From contig CAWDVK010000020.1 of assembly GCA_963805715.1 (NCBI GenBank), forward strand, positions 806,001 to 870,000: DNA of 64,000 nt, in the 5' to 3' direction. This document shows positions 24,418-32,471 of the stretch, piece after piece. Source of the DNA: CAWDVK01 sp963805715. Its GTDB lineage: Bacteria > Actinomycetota > Actinomycetes > Streptosporangiales > Streptosporangiaceae. Under the pieces are notes generated by a model that saw only the letters and a list, made by a program, of their open reading frames with translations, was not told the origin of the DNA and searched no databases. Position numbers and translations under genes: made by a program. Numbering within the stretch: position 1 is the stretch's first letter; each line of letters starts with the position of its first letter.

Positions 24418-25304
24418 ACGGCCTGCACCACCGGGCCGAACGCCGGGGAGTAGGACACAGCCGAGGTATCGCCGCCCTGCTGGTACCCGCCGATCACGCC
24501 GACGATGGTGCCCAGCCCCGACTGGCGGCTGATGCCGGTCAGGAACGGGGCGCCGCTGGATCCGTCATCGAATCCGCCGCACCCGAATCTCAGCTGGCGC
24601 TGGCCGCCCGCCTCGATGGTGCCCGGCTTGCGGGTGCAGACGACCGGGCCGCCGTTCAGCGAGTACGCCTCCACGGTGACCCGGCCCGGCACGGGCGAGC
24701 TGTAGCCGATCTTCTCCGCGCCAGTTCGGCGCTGCACGTCGCCGGCCACGGTGAGGAAGGCGAAATCACGGCTGATCCGGCCGCGGGGGTACCAGCCCGG
24801 CGGGAATACCTGGCCCGTCACGGCATACGTCCCGAACGGGGCGGTGCCGTTGCGGTAGTACGGCGCGTAGACCATGTCCGAGACCGGGATCCGGCCCAGG
24901 CAGTGCGCAGCCGTCAGGAGCAGGTTGCCTTTCCGGCTCGCCACCACGCTGGCCGTGCAGAACGGGCGCTGCACGGTCACGCCCGCGACGCGCAGGAACA
25001 GCGCTCCCACCGCGCCGCTGCTCGGCTGCGCCGGGGCGCCGCCCGCCCACGGCAGCGTGCTCATGTACAGGACGAAGATCACCAGCCACAGCAAGGCGAG
25101 GGCCAGCGCACGGCGGTATCCCCACAGAGCCGCCACCTGCCTCCCTCCGCTGCGTCGCGGGCGGCCAGGCTCCGCGCCGCGGCGCCTGACTGCCCTGTCG
25201 TGCACCGCCGCGCTGGTCGCTGGCGGCCCGCGCCCGGGGCCGGGTACCGGACCCCGGTACGCATTACCAGCCTCGGCTGCCATGGTGACCAGGATGGTTG
25301 GCAA
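24318..25304 (-). CDS. Membrane-anchored trypsin-like (S1 family) serine protease
   Basis: An N-terminal hydrophobic anchor (ALALALLWLVIFVLYMSTLPW) precedes a secreted trypsin-fold domain. LLLTAAHCLG holds the catalytic His, ISRDFAFLTV the Asp and FDDGSSGAPFL the nucleophile Ser, all in the right order, with Cys pairs near His and Ser. Gln/Gly around the Ser differ from strict trypsins, so specificity is unclear. The chain can start at 25304 or about seven codons later. The Ser/Gly/Pro-rich C-terminal tail lies in the overlap with the dehydrogenase gene, running opposite to it for 100 bases; the catalytic domain is clear of it. Confidence 0.85.
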   Translation of the reverse strand: MPTILVTMAAEAGNAYRGPVPGPGRGPPATSAAVHDRAVRRRGAEPGRPRRSGGRQVAALWGYRRALALALLWLVIFVLYMSTLPWAGGAPAQPSSGAVGALFLRVAGVTVQRPFCTASVVASRKGNLLLTAAHCLGRIPVSDMVYAPYYRNGTAPFGTYAVTGQVFPPGWYPRGRISRDFAFLTVAGDVQRRTGAEKIGYSSPVPGRVTVEAYSLNGGPVVCTRKPGTIEAGGQRQLRFGCGGFDDGSSGAPFLTGISRQSGLGTIVGVIGGYQQGGDTSAVSYSPAFGPVVQAVYRDANGGSGGSPHQPRRNPAARSHAPASGPAG

Positions 25305-25341
25305 CCGATTGCAGGTTGGTAGCAGCCACGGCGCCGGAACA

Positions 25342-25582
25342 GCATCCCGTCCGCACGGTCGGGCAGGTCACGCCGGCGACCAGCCCGATCCGCTCGGCAC
25401 GGGCCGCGACGGCTAAGAGCACCGTCCGGGTGAACGGGCAATGCCCCTGGTTATCGAGCCACGGACGAAAATGATCGCTGATCTCCCCCCGAAGTCGAAG
25501 CCGCCTCCTCGGCCAGCACAGCCTGGCGGATCAGCTCGTCCGGGCCGAATGCCTCGGTGGCGAGCTTGTAGCCCATGCGCAT
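25342..25582 (-). pseudogene. F420-dependent LLM oxidoreductase, N-terminal remnant with frameshift
   Basis: The minus strand from 25582 reads MRMGYKLATEAFGPDELIRQ and then AVLAEEA, the start of an F420-dependent luciferase-like oxidoreductase. After a G-rich stretch the frame changes and continues EISDHFRPWLDNQGHCPFT and AARAERIGLVAGVTCPTVRTG, which is the next conserved part of the same family. The similarity then stops. At least two indels at a run of Gs and a 3' truncation leave about 80 of roughly 320 residues. It lies head to head with the VOC remnant. Confidence 0.75.
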
Positions 25583-25636
25583 GGCAGTCCCCTCGCTGCT
25601 GCTCACGACCCTCCTTGCTGCTGCTCCGGGCCGGGC

Positions 25637-25807
25637 GACCAGCAGATGTCCGTGCACCTGGACATTGCCGTCCAGGACCTGGCCGCAGCTGGCCAGCATG
25701 CGCTCAAGGCCGGGGCGGTGCTGGCCGACTACCAGCCCCAGGAGCACGTACGGGTCTACCTGGACCCGGCGGGCCACCCGTTCTGCCTTTTCCTGCCGGG
25801 GGGCTAG
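25637..25807 (+). pseudogene. VOC (glyoxalase-like) protein, C-terminal remnant
   Basis: The plus strand reads DQQMSVHLDIAVQDLAAAG, a helix, and then HVRVYLDPAGHPFCLFLPGG before TAG at 25805. This is the C-terminal half of a small VOC domain, with the conserved D-P-A-G-H-P-F-C metal-site strand. No start codon or N-terminal half exists upstream; instead the LLM remnant begins on the other strand within 60 bases. A single rearrangement could have removed the 5' ends of both genes. Confidence 0.75.
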
Positions 25808-25831
25808 CTCGGCAAGTCAGCTCGCCGGGCT

Positions 25832-26590
25832 TTACCGTTCCTGCTCGGTGGGCCGGATCAGGATCTCGTTTACCGCGACGTGCCGCGGCCGGGTGACGAT
25901 GAAGGCAACCGTCTCGGCGATGTCCTCGGCTTCCATCCGCTGCCCGAACTGGCCCCGCAGGCTCTCCAGCACCTTGGGCCGGTTGTGCTCCGCCAGCTCG
26001 GTCGCGGTGGCGCCCGGCTCCACCAGCGAGACGCGCAGGTAGCGCTTGGCAAATTCCTGGCGCAGGGACTCGCTGAAGGCGCCGACGCCGTGCTTGGTCA
26101 GGTTGTAGACGCTGCTGCCGCTGCGGGCCGCCCGCCCCGCCACCGAGCTCATGTTCACCATGTCGGCCACCTGGCGGGGCCCGTCCGCCGCGGCGCGCAG
26201 CAGGTGGGGCAGCGCCGCGTGGGTGCAGTAGAGCAGGCCGAGCAGGTTGAGGTCGACCATCCGCTGCCACTCTTCCAGGGGGGCCTCAGCCGCCGGGCCC
26301 AGCAGCATCAGCCCGGCGTTGTTGACCAGCGTGTCCAGGCGGCCCAGCTCGCCGACGGTGCGGCCGACGATGCTCGCTGCCTGCTCCTGGCTGGTGATGT
26401 CAGACTCCAGCACCAGCACCGTCCCGCCCTGATCGCGGATCTCGGCGGCGAGATCATCGAGCCTCTTCCGCCGCCGCGCGGCCACCGCGACCGCCGCGCC
26501 CCGCGCGGCGAGCGCCGTAGCCGTAGCCGCCCCGATTCCGCTCGACGCACCCGTGATCAGCGCGACCGTGCCATCAAGTACCCGCTCCAT
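25832..26590 (-). CDS. SDR-family oxidoreductase
   Basis: A 252-residue classical short-chain dehydrogenase. VALITGASSGIGAATATALA is the dinucleotide loop, NNAG the structural motif, MVNMSSVAGR the catalytic Ser region and YNLTKHGVG the Tyr-x-x-x-Lys pair. RRRKRL after strand 2 suggests NADP(H) preference. The C-terminal RHVAVNEILIRPTEQER resembles the sepiapterin reductase/serine dehydrogenase-like branch often annotated as NADP-dependent amino-acid or clavulanate-type dehydrogenases. The ATG at 26590 is preferred over an in-frame start eight codons upstream because the Rossmann strand follows at the usual distance and GGGAGG precedes it. Confidence 0.9.
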   Translation of the reverse strand: MERVLDGTVALITGASSGIGAATATALAARGAAVAVAARRRKRLDDLAAEIRDQGGTVLVLESDITSQEQAASIVGRTVGELGRLDTLVNNAGLMLLGPAAEAPLEEWQRMVDLNLLGLLYCTHAALPHLLRAAADGPRQVADMVNMSSVAGRAARSGSSVYNLTKHGVGAFSESLRQEFAKRYLRVSLVEPGATATELAEHNRPKVLESLRGQFGQRMEAEDIAETVAFIVTRPRHVAVNEILIRPTEQER

Positions 26591-27295
26591 CGGCAACTCA
26601 CCCTCCCTGCTCACCGGGCCGCCGCTTACCAGGCCGCCCGTCCTGGGTATCCGTATCGGCTACCCCAGCGGTCCGTCCCGGACATCCTCCTTGGTGTCAC
26701 GGCCCGCGCCACCCCTAACCGCCGGATCCGGGCCGATGCCCGGCCGGGGATGGCCCGGTCCTGATACCTCAGGATCTCGCGGCGGCCGCATGCTCTCGCG
26801 GCGGCCTCCGCGAGCCCGGCCCGACCCCCTCTTCGGTCGCCGGCCACCGGGCCCTGACCGGCCGCCCGGCGGCCGTTCATGCCCGCGCGGCTGTGACGGC
26901 CGGGGAGTCACCGTGTCCCGGCGACGGGCGTCCATTCCCGGATACGCACCACGTTCACGCGGGCGTGGCGTAGTAAGGGTCGTCCCCGGATGAGATGTCT
27001 CCGCCGGGTGCCACTGGCCACGACGCTGATCGCGCTCCCCAGTCATTCACGCGAGCAGGTGCCGTGCGCCTCCGCCGCGGTTCCGCCGCGGCGCTATCGA
27101 GGTTCCCGACGCGGATGCCCTCTCGGCTGCCGCCTGCGACGAGGACACCCGCTGACGTCACGCCTGCATTAGGCTGGCGCCGCCGAGCACTCGGCGCAGA
27201 TCTCCTGTGATCCGGCGCGATGCGCGCAGGCTGGCGGGCGGCCGATCTGCCCGAATCCGGCCCGGCCGGGCTTCAGTCACGCTACGTTGTCGGCC
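26591..27295. other. Gene-free stretch of about 700 bases
   Basis: I found no frame on either strand with protein-family character. The sequence is uniformly GC-rich with a short direct repeat CTCGCGGCGGCC near 26775 and 26796. Nothing resembling a strong hairpin, operator or RNA gene was seen. Confidence 0.35.
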
Positions 27296-28363
27296 ATGCG
27301 CCGGGCGGGCAGGTATCGTCGCGACCTCACTGCCGCGCGCCGTCCTGCCAGCCGGGCCACGACACCAGGACGCCGCCGTCCGATCATGCGCGGCGCCGGC
27401 GCGGCAGTCAGCCTGGCCGCCGCGCTCCTGCTGCCGGCCTGCTCGTCGCCGGGCCGTCCGGCCGCGGACACCACGGCCAGCAAGTCGCCGCCAGCCAGCC
27501 CGGCAGATTCCCCGGAGCTGAACCAGGCAGCCCAGACCAGCCCGGCCGCCGCGCCAGCGACATCGGTGACCATCGCCGCCGTCGGCGACACGATGCTCGG
27601 CAATACCCCGGGCCTGCCGCCCGACCCGGCCGCTTACTTCGATGCCGTGAAGCCGATCCTCGACTCAGGCGCTCAGATCGTCTTCGGCAACCTCGAGGGA
27701 ACGCTGACGACGGCGACCACCAGCAAGTGCGGCTCGCAGACCGGCCCGGCCAAAGACTGCTTCGCGTTCCGGGATCCGCCCGGCTACGTGCGGTACTTCA
27801 AGGCGGCCGGGTTCACGATCCTCAATGACGCCAACAATCACTCCTTCGACTTCGGCGCGGCAGGCCAGGCCCAGACCGTGCGGACGATCCATGCGGCCGG
27901 CCTGGCCCAGACAGGCCTGCCCGGCGAGATCACCCTGGTCCGGGCAGGCGGGATGACGGTCGCGTTCCTCGCCTTCGCGCCTTACGACTACGACGCCAGC
28001 CTGCTGGACCTGCCCGCTGCCCGCGCCCTGATCAGGCGGGCGCGCCGGGAGGCACGCGCGGTCGTCGTCTACATGCACGCCGGAGCCGAGGGCGCCGGCG
28101 CCGACCACGTGACCGGCCAGGAGGAGTATTACCTCGGCGAGGACCGGGGGAACGCCGAGGCGTTCGCGCACATGGCGATCAGGGCCGGCGCCAGCCTGGT
28201 GATCGCCAGCGGCCCGCACGTCGTACGCGGCATGCAGTTCTACCGCGGGCGCCTCATCGCCTACAGTCTCGGCAACTTCGCTGGCTACGACGACTTCGCC
28301 ACTGACGGCGACCTCGGCATGAGCGTCATCCTGCACGTGACCCTGTCATCGGCCGGCCGTTGA
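27296..28363 (+). CDS. CapA-family (poly-gamma-glutamate synthesis-like) lipoprotein, frameshifted near its end
   Basis: A Cys lipobox (LLLPACSS) after an Ala-rich signal predicts a lipoprotein. The domain is the calcineurin-like CapA/PgsA fold: IAAVGDTMLGN, FGNLEGTLT, LNDANNHSFDFG, VVYMHAGAE and ASGPHVVRGMQ with LIAYSLGNFAGY are its metal-site blocks. The homologues of this type in actinobacteria are cell-surface proteins of uncertain role. The frame stops at TGA 28361-28363, but the typical C-terminal end is present in another frame directly after it (see next entry). The start ATG 27296 lacks a clear ribosome site; a TTG at 27287 is also in frame. Confidence 0.82.
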   Translation: MRRAGRYRRDLTAARRPASRATTPGRRRPIMRGAGAAVSLAAALLLPACSSPGRPAADTTASKSPPASPADSPELNQAAQTSPAAAPATSVTIAAVGDTMLGNTPGLPPDPAAYFDAVKPILDSGAQIVFGNLEGTLTTATTSKCGSQTGPAKDCFAFRDPPGYVRYFKAAGFTILNDANNHSFDFGAAGQAQTVRTIHAAGLAQTGLPGEITLVRAGGMTVAFLAFAPYDYDASLLDLPAARALIRRARREARAVVVYMHAGAEGAGADHVTGQEEYYLGEDRGNAEAFAHMAIRAGASLVIASGPHVVRGMQFYRGRLIAYSLGNFAGYDDFATDGDLGMSVILHVTLSSAGR

Positions 28364-28514
28364 GCGCGCCCGCATCTACCCGATCCGGTTCACCGGCGAG
28401 GGCCAGCCGCTGCCCGGCGGCGGCGCTGTCGCCTTCATCGCGCGACTGTCCGCGGAAGACTTCGGTGCCACCGCGGCGCGGATCCTGCCCTCGGGTGTCA
28501 TCCGGGCCCCCTGA
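28349..28514 (+). pseudogene. Detached C-terminal end of the CapA-like gene
   Basis: Shifted by one base from the preceding gene, the plus strand reads RIYPIRFTGEGQPLPGGG, then VAFIARLSAEDFGATAARI and IRAP before TGA at 28512. CapA proteins of this group end in exactly this kind of segment. A single-base indel within roughly 28335-28355 therefore separates the two parts. It may be a true mutation or a sequencing error. Confidence 0.75.
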
Positions 28515-28572
28515 GCACGGGCGGTGAGCACGGGCGGTGAGCCCGGCCTGCCGGCCCGGGGTCCGGCGGGAG

Positions 28573-29241
28573 CTAGGCGCGCACCGTTCCCCGGCTGTCG
28601 AAGGCCATGGCGCGCTGCAGGGCCGCGGCCCGTAGCCCGGCGGGAATCTCGGCCGGGCCGCCCAGGCTGGCGGCGTTGATGCCCGCCTGCGCGGCCTCCT
28701 CCACGACTCCGCCGACGATGATGGCCAGCTCCGGATTGCGGTGGAACACCAGGACGCCGTGATTGGCCAGCAGCACCGCCGGAACGCCCGGAGTCACCGC
28801 AGCCCGGATGGCGGCCACCGCCTGGTCGGACCCGCGCGGGCCGTAGCCGGCCACCGGCACCCCCTCGGGCAGGCCGAACATGGCCAGCGCCTCGATCCAG
28901 CACCCGATCGGCCTGCGGGCCACGGCGTAGGCGGTGGCGTACGGCGAGTGCGTGTGCAGCACGCAGCCGACCTCGGGATGGTCGGTGTACATGGCCGTGT
29001 GCATGGCCACCACCGCGCCCTGGATCGGCGGCAACTCGCCCTCCAGCAGGGTTCCGTCCAGGCCGACCCGCACGACCGCCGACGCGGGATGGTTGCGCAG
29101 CGAGGGAGCCGCGGTGAAGTACATCTCCTCCGCACCCGGCACGCGAACGCTCACGTTGCCATGGCCGTTCGCCGAGATCGCTCCGCTGGCTACCACCCGC
29201 TGGGCGATGTCGACGACCTGGCTGACCAGATCCGTGTCCAT
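28573..29241 (-). CDS. Class II aldolase/adducin-family protein
   Basis: A 222-residue protein of the fuculose-aldolase/adducin family. The Zn-binding His come from VLHTHSPYATAYA (H-x-H) and VLLANHGVLV; the proton-transfer Glu is expected in the WIEALAMFGL block. GHGNVSVRVPG and NPELAIIVGGVVEEAAQ are further family marks. Members split or isomerise phosphorylated ketoses (L-fuculose-1-P, L-ribulose-5-P) or related acids; the substrate cannot be told. No kinase or isomerase gene is adjacent to suggest a sugar pathway. Confidence 0.85.
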   Translation of the reverse strand: MDTDLVSQVVDIAQRVVASGAISANGHGNVSVRVPGAEEMYFTAAPSLRNHPASAVVRVGLDGTLLEGELPPIQGAVVAMHTAMYTDHPEVGCVLHTHSPYATAYAVARRPIGCWIEALAMFGLPEGVPVAGYGPRGSDQAVAAIRAAVTPGVPAVLLANHGVLVFHRNPELAIIVGGVVEEAAQAGINAASLGGPAEIPAGLRAAALQRAMAFDSRGTVRA

Positions 29242-29715
29242 GACCGATCTCCCCCTGCCTCTGCATCCGGCCGATCAGTGCCCATCACGCCCGGTCCCGC
29301 CTGGGGGCGGGTCCCGCGATGCGCTCACGGTATCGCGGGAGCGGCTACCTTTCGAGGACCGGCCAGCGGCTGCGCTCCGGCTTCGCCAGCGAGCCCGGAC
29401 AGCGGGCAACGCGTGCTCGATGGCGACATTGACCAGGATGACGAGCTGGCCGGCGCCAATGCCCTGACGGCGGTCAGCTGGAAGGGCTGGCCCGTTGTGG
29501 CCGCGGCCGACAGGGCGTAGCGTCCTGACCGATGTCGTGCTCTTCCCTATCCGCGGGCCGGCCTGTGCAGCCATCCCGGCTGTGCTCGGCCGGGGCAGCG
29601 CCTGGTGCGAGCGCCCGGCTTGCGGCGCGCCCCGCAGCGTCGCGGCGGGCCTGGCCGTGCCCGGCCGGTCATCGCGGGGCGGCCGGCCCGCCAGCGACCG
29701 GGCAGGCCCTGACCG
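29242..29715. other. Gene-free stretch, about 470 bases
   Basis: Neither strand contains a frame I can relate to a protein family. A hydrophobic minus-strand run (GQLVILVNVAIEHALPAV, near 29420-29475) is the only stretch with some protein-like character; without a start or neighbours it cannot be supported. Confidence 0.3.
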
Positions 29716-30332
29716 TTGATCCCCGCTAGCTACCACGACTTCTTCAGTGGCTGCGCCACCGTCGCCGGAGCGCTTATCGGGCTGCTCTTCGTGGCCATCT
29801 CGGTGTCGCCGGAAAAGCTGACGGGCGACACGGCCAGCATTGATCATCAGGTGAAAGCGGCGGCAGCGTTCTCAGCGCTGGTCAACGCCCTGGTGATCGC
29901 CCTGGTCGCGCTCCTGCCCAGAGTGAACCTGGGTGACGCGGGCATCGTGCTGGCGTATGCCGGTCTGATCTCGATCATCAGCCTGATCATCCTGCAGTAC
30001 CGGGAGCACAAGCGCCGGATCGAGCCCGGCCAGGCTCTCATGTTCGTCATGCTCTTCGTCCTGTACGGCCTGCAGCTGGCTAACAGCATGCAGCTGGAGC
30101 GCTCTCCGCGCGATCTGGGGCGCGTCACTAACGAGGGCGTGCTGTCTTCTTCTTCATGTTCGCCATCATCCGCGCCTGGCAGCTGGTCGGCGCCCGGAAC
30201 ACCAGCCTGCTGTCAGCTGTCGCCGGGCTGGCCCAGCGACCCGCGGCTGACGGCACTCAGCTGCCGGCCGGCGAGCAGGCCGGGCACCTCGCGCAGCCCG
30301 ACCAGGCAGCCAGCCTGGACCTCCCGGAGTAG
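29716..30332 (+). pseudogene. Small actinobacterial membrane protein, single frameshift
   Basis: The first frame gives MIPASYHDFFSGCATVAG and three membrane spans typical of a group of unnamed actinobacterial membrane proteins. At about 30140 the frame turns into Ser/Pro-rich nonsense. One base away, the sequence resumes sensibly: FFFMFAIIRAWQLVGARNTS, then LLSAVAGLA and a hydrophilic tail ending DLPE before TAG at 30330. The intact product would have about 205 residues and four spans. The start is probably TTG 29716. One indel in GTGCTGTCTTC-TTCTTC explains the break. Confidence 0.65.
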
Positions 30333-30510
30333 CCGGGACGCCCGGTGTCGCAGCCACGCGGCCGGTGCTCGCGCGGACTCACTCAGCCACGCGGCCCAGT
30401 AGGGTGTCGAGGCAGGATCACCGCCGCCTGCCGGAGCATGATCGGCTCGCTCGAATGGCCGTGCCCGGCTGGCGGCATCCCAGCCGGCGGACTATCCGGG
30501 TCATGAGCTC

Positions 30511-31092
30511 ATGAACTTCGATCTGGCAGCGGTCATCGAATCGCGCGCGGTCATCCTCGTCGAGGGAACGAGCGACCGGGCCGCGCTCGAGGCGCTGGCA
30601 GCCCGGCGTGGCCGGGCTCTTGCCGCCGAGGGCATCTCCATCGTCGAGATGGGCGGCGCGACGAACATCGGCCGCTTCCTGACCATGCTCGGCCCGCGCG
30701 GGCTCGGCCTCCGGCTGGGCGGCCTGTGCGACGCTGCGGAGGAAGGCTACTTCCGGCGTGCCCTGGAGCGGGCCGGGATGGGCTGGGGCCTTTCTCGCGC
30801 CGGGATGGCAGCACTCGGGTTCCACGTGTGCGTCGCCGACCTGGAGGACGAGCTGATCCGCGCCGTCGGGGCCGCCGCGGTGGAGCAGCTCATCGACGGC
30901 CAGGGCGATCTCGCATCGTTCCGCATCCTGCAGCGGCAGCCCGCGCAGCAGGGCCGCAGCACGGAGGTGCAGCTGCACCGCTTCATGGGCACGCGATCAG
31001 GCCGCAAGAGCCAGTACGCCCGCCTGCTGACGGATGCCGTCGCCCTGGCCAGGGTTCCGCAGCCGCTGGACGCCGTGCTGCGGCAGGCCTGA
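30511..31092 (+). CDS. Stand-alone TOPRIM-domain protein (OLD-type)
   Basis: A 193-residue protein. VILVEGTSDRAALEALAAR is the TOPRIM Glu motif as found in the C-terminal part of OLD-family nucleases. IVEMGGATNIGRFL and RLGGLCDAAEEGYF give the second acidic block, in which the usual D-x-D is D-A-A-E. The C-terminal half (VCVADLEDELIRAVG onward) is helical. The ATPase part of OLD proteins is missing and is not encoded next door. It might act as a nuclease partner for an ATPase elsewhere or as an RNA/DNA processing enzyme. The nearest possible NTPase is 15 kb away at 45496; no link is shown. Confidence 0.8.
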   Translation: MNFDLAAVIESRAVILVEGTSDRAALEALAARRGRALAAEGISIVEMGGATNIGRFLTMLGPRGLGLRLGGLCDAAEEGYFRRALERAGMGWGLSRAGMAALGFHVCVADLEDELIRAVGAAAVEQLIDGQGDLASFRILQRQPAQQGRSTEVQLHRFMGTRSGRKSQYARLLTDAVALARVPQPLDAVLRQA

Positions 31093-31119
31093 CCGCCCCG
31101 GCCAGGCATCACCAGCTGC

Positions 31120-31779
31120 CTAAGGCAGCTGGCCCCGGCCGCCGCCCCGGGCCTGGTGCGGCGCGGGCTCCGGCACGCTGGTGAGACGGCCAGGTGGCGC
31201 GGGCGCCGGCTCCCGCCGGGCGCAGAGCCAGTCGAGGAGGAAGGCCGTCGCCAGGACCACCGCGGTGCCGACCGCGGCGCCCGCGACGGTGTCAGTGAAG
31301 TAATGCAGGTGCAGGCTCACCAGCGCGACCGCGACGGCGCCCGCGGCCGCGTACGCGCAGAGCCCGAGGACGACCCGCAGCACCGCGGGCCGCCGCGGCC
31401 GCGGGGGCCCGAGCAGCAGCACCCCGATCGCGGCGGCCAGCGCGAACATGCCGGTGGCATGCCCGCTGGGAAAGCTGAGCCCGCCGCCCAGCAGCCGGCC
31501 CACCAGCGGCTTGAGCGCCAACTCGGTCAGGGCAGCGGCACTGGGCACGGCGACCGCCAGCAGCAGCGCCCCGCGCCATCGCCGCGCCGCGGCGCAGGCC
31601 AGCAGCAGCACCACGACGATCACGGTTACCGGCAGCGGATCGCCCAGCCCGACCAGGAGGTTAAGGATCACCCGGTGGCCTCCGAGGCTCGCCTCCAGGC
31701 GGGTATCGACCGCCCGGTCCAGCCACCCTGCGTGCGCCTGGTGCCAGAACAGCGCTCCGAGGAGGATCGCCACGGCCAC
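31120..31779 (-). CDS. PAP2-family phosphatase, multi-span
   Basis: A 219-residue membrane protein. LKPLVGRLLGGG holds the first Lys/Arg block, FPSGHATGMFA the second with the catalytic His, and SLHLHYFTDTVAG the third with His and Asp; the Arg that normally starts block three is Leu or His here. Five to six spans fit lipid-phosphate phosphatases, which act on undecaprenyl pyrophosphate or phosphatidate outside the membrane. The only in-frame start is GTG 31779, which cuts into the first span. About 40 further in-frame codons of sensible sequence lie upstream before a stop, so the true start is uncertain or lost. Confidence 0.78.
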   Translation of the reverse strand: MAVAILLGALFWHQAHAGWLDRAVDTRLEASLGGHRVILNLLVGLGDPLPVTVIVVVLLLACAAARRWRGALLLAVAVPSAAALTELALKPLVGRLLGGGLSFPSGHATGMFALAAAIGVLLLGPPRPRRPAVLRVVLGLCAYAAAGAVAVALVSLHLHYFTDTVAGAAVGTAVVLATAFLLDWLCARREPAPAPPGRLTSVPEPAPHQARGGGRGQLP

Positions 31780-32087
31780 GCACGCGGCCAGCAGCGCGGC
31801 GGCGGCCGGACGGGCAGCCGCCGGCAGCAGCGGGCGGCTGGCCGCCGGCAGCGCGCGCCCGGCACCCGTCCTGACCCCGCTCGCAGCACGTGGCCATCCT
31901 AATGACCGGGGTCAGGCCGGCCAGGAAAGCCAGCTGCCGCCCGGCGCTGGGAACTGCCGGCCTTGCCGGGATCGGCGCCCGTTGCCATACTCTGCCGGCC
32001 TGGGCCAAGCTGGACGCGCTGGCCCGCGGAGCCGAGTTCGCCACCAGGCAGCTCAGGCCGTAACCGGAACATCGCCCGGTCCGCCGG

Positions 32088-32138
32088 TCAGCGGACAACC
32101 AGGCAAAACGGGTGCCCGGCCGGATCCCGGTAGACGCG
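32088..32138 (-). pseudogene. VOC protein, extreme C-terminal fragment
   Basis: The minus strand reads RVYRDPAGHPFCLVVR then TGA at 32088-32090. That is the last strand of a VOC-domain protein (compare HVRVYLDPAGHPFCLFL at 25.8 kb). The rest of the gene is absent: the sequence upstream on this strand belongs to the response-regulator fragment on the other strand. The joint is at about 32140. The remainder of 31780-32087 shows no gene. Confidence 0.6.
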
Positions 32139-32145
32139 CACTAAG

Positions 32146-32449
32146 TGAATTCATCGATACTGTCAGCCGCGTCGCGCAGGGCGGTACGGTCCTTGACCCG
32201 GAGGTCGTCGGCCAGATGCTCGGTGCCAGCCGCCGGGCCGACGCGCTGGCCGCGCTCACCGCACGGGAGCGCGAGGTGCTTGCGCTGATCGCCGAGGGGC
32301 GCTCGAACACGGCCATCGCCGAGACGCTCGTGATCACGGGCGGCGTCGTGGAGAAACACATCGCCAGTATCTTCGCCAAGCTCGGGCTCGCGCCGTCCGA
32401 CAACGACAACCGGCGGGTCATCGCGGCCATCAAGTACCTGGAGTCCTGA
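32146..32449 (+). pseudogene. NarL/LuxR-type response regulator, C-terminal remnant
   Basis: The plus strand reads EFIDTVSRVAQGGTVLDPEVV, a linker, then LTAREREVLALIAEGRSNTA, IAETLVITGGVVEKHIAS and FAKLGL to a normal end (VIAAIKYLES). This is the last helix of a receiver domain plus a full LuxR-type DNA-binding domain. No start codon precedes it, and the receiver domain with its phosphorylated Asp is gone. It abuts the VOC fragment, so one joint truncated both. It could be translated only from a fused upstream start, for which I see no evidence. Confidence 0.75.
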
Positions 32450-32471
32450 GTCCCGCAGCGCCCGGCCCGGG

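Noticed and set aside
26955..27240. Small genes in the 26.6-27.3 kb gap
   Set aside because: All frames there are short, Arg/Pro-rich and without start signals or family resemblance.
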